Shown here piece by piece: positions 62,901 through 64,000 of a DNA stretch of 64,000 bases. The first letter of the stretch is position 1, and each line of letters opens with the position of its first letter. The notes below the pieces were generated by a model that was given only the letters and a program-made list of their open reading frames with translations, did not search any database and was not told the DNA's origin. The DNA lies in the NCBI GenBank assembly GCA_964036315.1, contig OZ038479.1, positions 55,889,246-55,953,245 of the forward strand, written 5' to 3'. Source of the stretch: Acanthosepion esculentum (lineage: Eukaryota; Mollusca; Cephalopoda; Sepiida; Sepiidae). A program made the position numbers and the translations under genes.

Positions 62901-64000
62901 GGTTTGAAGTCATTCAAAGGGCATCACACTTGTTGGTACAGAGTATGCGTAGGTAGTAATATGCGATTGTGTGTGTAAATTTTCTTGTTTAGGCATTTTT
63001 ATAAATTTAAATATGACATTTCATCTTTTTTTTGGCAGATTTTCTATTATCACAATATATGATAATTATCAAGAAAAGTGATAAAAACAAAAGAACACAT
63101 TTTAAATGATGATAAAAAGAAGTGTAAAATGATATAGAATAATTTCAGGGTTAATAAAAGAAATAATACAATAGTCTAGGTTTGTTTCTTACACATTCTT
63201 TTGAGGAGGTGTCTTTTACAAAAACATTTATTAAGAGAAGAAAGTTACAGTCACGTATTCTTTAAATGATAAAGGAACTATTATAATGAAGCCAGGCGCT
63301 TTATAAAAAATGGTTTAAAAGATACATGCATAAAATTCAATTTTCATGAAGTTGGAAAAAGAGAGGCTCAAGTTTTACAATCTGAAAATCTACCAAAATA
63401 AAGTTCATGAACAAGCATAATTTAAAGAGGTGATTTTTTTAATTAAAAGGTCAAATAAGGTTACACCTATTTAATTTTCAAATCTGGATTCAATCTGTGG
63501 CTATTTGAGAACCCTGGTTTAGTAAGCACTTCAACAATACCAAATATCACCACTTGCATGTGTGGGACTGTTTTTATATTTTATGTTGTGGTCACTATAC
63601 CAAATATAACTTATTTGTGCTGATCGCCAAATACATTACACCCAGTTGTATCTTCTAACGGACTCAGTTCATTAACTGTAGAATTCTTACTCATGTATGT
63701 GCATGCATATTTCATTTTATATAGATTTCTATTTGGGAAACAGACATGATTAATTAGCTTCTGAAACAACCATCTGTAAGTAATCGAAATGGCTGTCCAG
63801 AAAAGTATTATTTTTAGTTGTGGCTTGGATTTTAAGTTTCCAATATTTTCTACCTACATTTAAATACATTAGAAATTAAAGTAAGCACAGCTATGAAAGG
63901 ATGAAAAAAAAAAAAAAAGAAAAAGATTTTGACATAATTTGGTGTCTTTCTTTCGTCTAAATTCATGAATTTGTTTTATTCATGCTAAGTCTCAAATAAA
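62900..64000. other. unit D spacer to window end, no gene
   Basis: 62900-63290 follows units B and C, while 63440-64000 follows unit A (1441-1990) nearly word for word. It provides the uninserted site for the 140-bp retroposon of unit A at about 63458-63470. The expected 3' flank and finger array would begin roughly 2 kb beyond the edge. Confidence 0.65.

Overview
This is AT-rich eukaryotic DNA from an invertebrate animal. The signs are C2H2 zinc-finger arrays with TGEKPY linkers, intron-like splice signals, and decayed Ty3/gypsy, BEL/Pao, Helitron and SINE elements. A mollusc or related lophotrochozoan would fit the transposon mix, but I cannot prove the lineage from sequence alone. No bacterial-type operons, rRNA or tRNA genes were found. 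Both window edges cut through repeat units.

The main structure is a direct tandem array of large units, each about 17 to 23 kb. Each unit, left to right, holds (1) a decayed Ty3/gypsy pol remnant on the + strand, (2) unit-specific AT-rich spacer, (3) a C2H2 zinc-finger array on the - strand, (4) a short upstream exon-like block with a splice acceptor, (5) intron-like AT-rich DNA, and (6) a 5' exon/promoter-like block with a splice donor. Unit A (1 to about 14.3 kb) carries a zinc-finger pseudogene at 4356-5321 broken by one TGA. Unit B (about 14.3-26.4 kb) carries an intact 16-finger frame at 20447-21772. Unit C (38.3 to about 54.8 kb) carries an intact 14-finger frame at 44053-45288. Unit D starts at about 60.4 kb and runs off the right edge before its fingers. 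The gypsy landmark (gccaatattg) recurs at 11, 17070, 39671 and 61738.

Two transposon-rich stretches separate the units. Between B and C lie a + strand Helitron with a PIF1-type helicase (about 28.98-32.05 kb), a separate Ty3/gypsy element with gag, protease, RT, RNase H and integrase remnants (about 32.3-35.37 kb), and a - strand Helitron N-terminal segment whose 5' terminus abuts unit C at 38342. Between C and D lies a BEL/Pao element with a large internal deletion (about 55.4-59.8 kb) that itself carries a nested SINE.

Because units can be compared with each other, several insertions have visible empty sites and target-site duplications: a 140-bp retroposon with a hammerhead-like core (1296-1435), a 154-bp pogo-like MITE (24624-24777) and a tRNA-related SINE (25014-25463). 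The zinc-finger proteins would be nuclear DNA-binding proteins. The co-amplification with a gypsy remnant suggests, as inference only, a rapidly evolving cluster of the kind associated with retroelement recognition. Splicing, expression and true start codons cannot be settled from this sequence.
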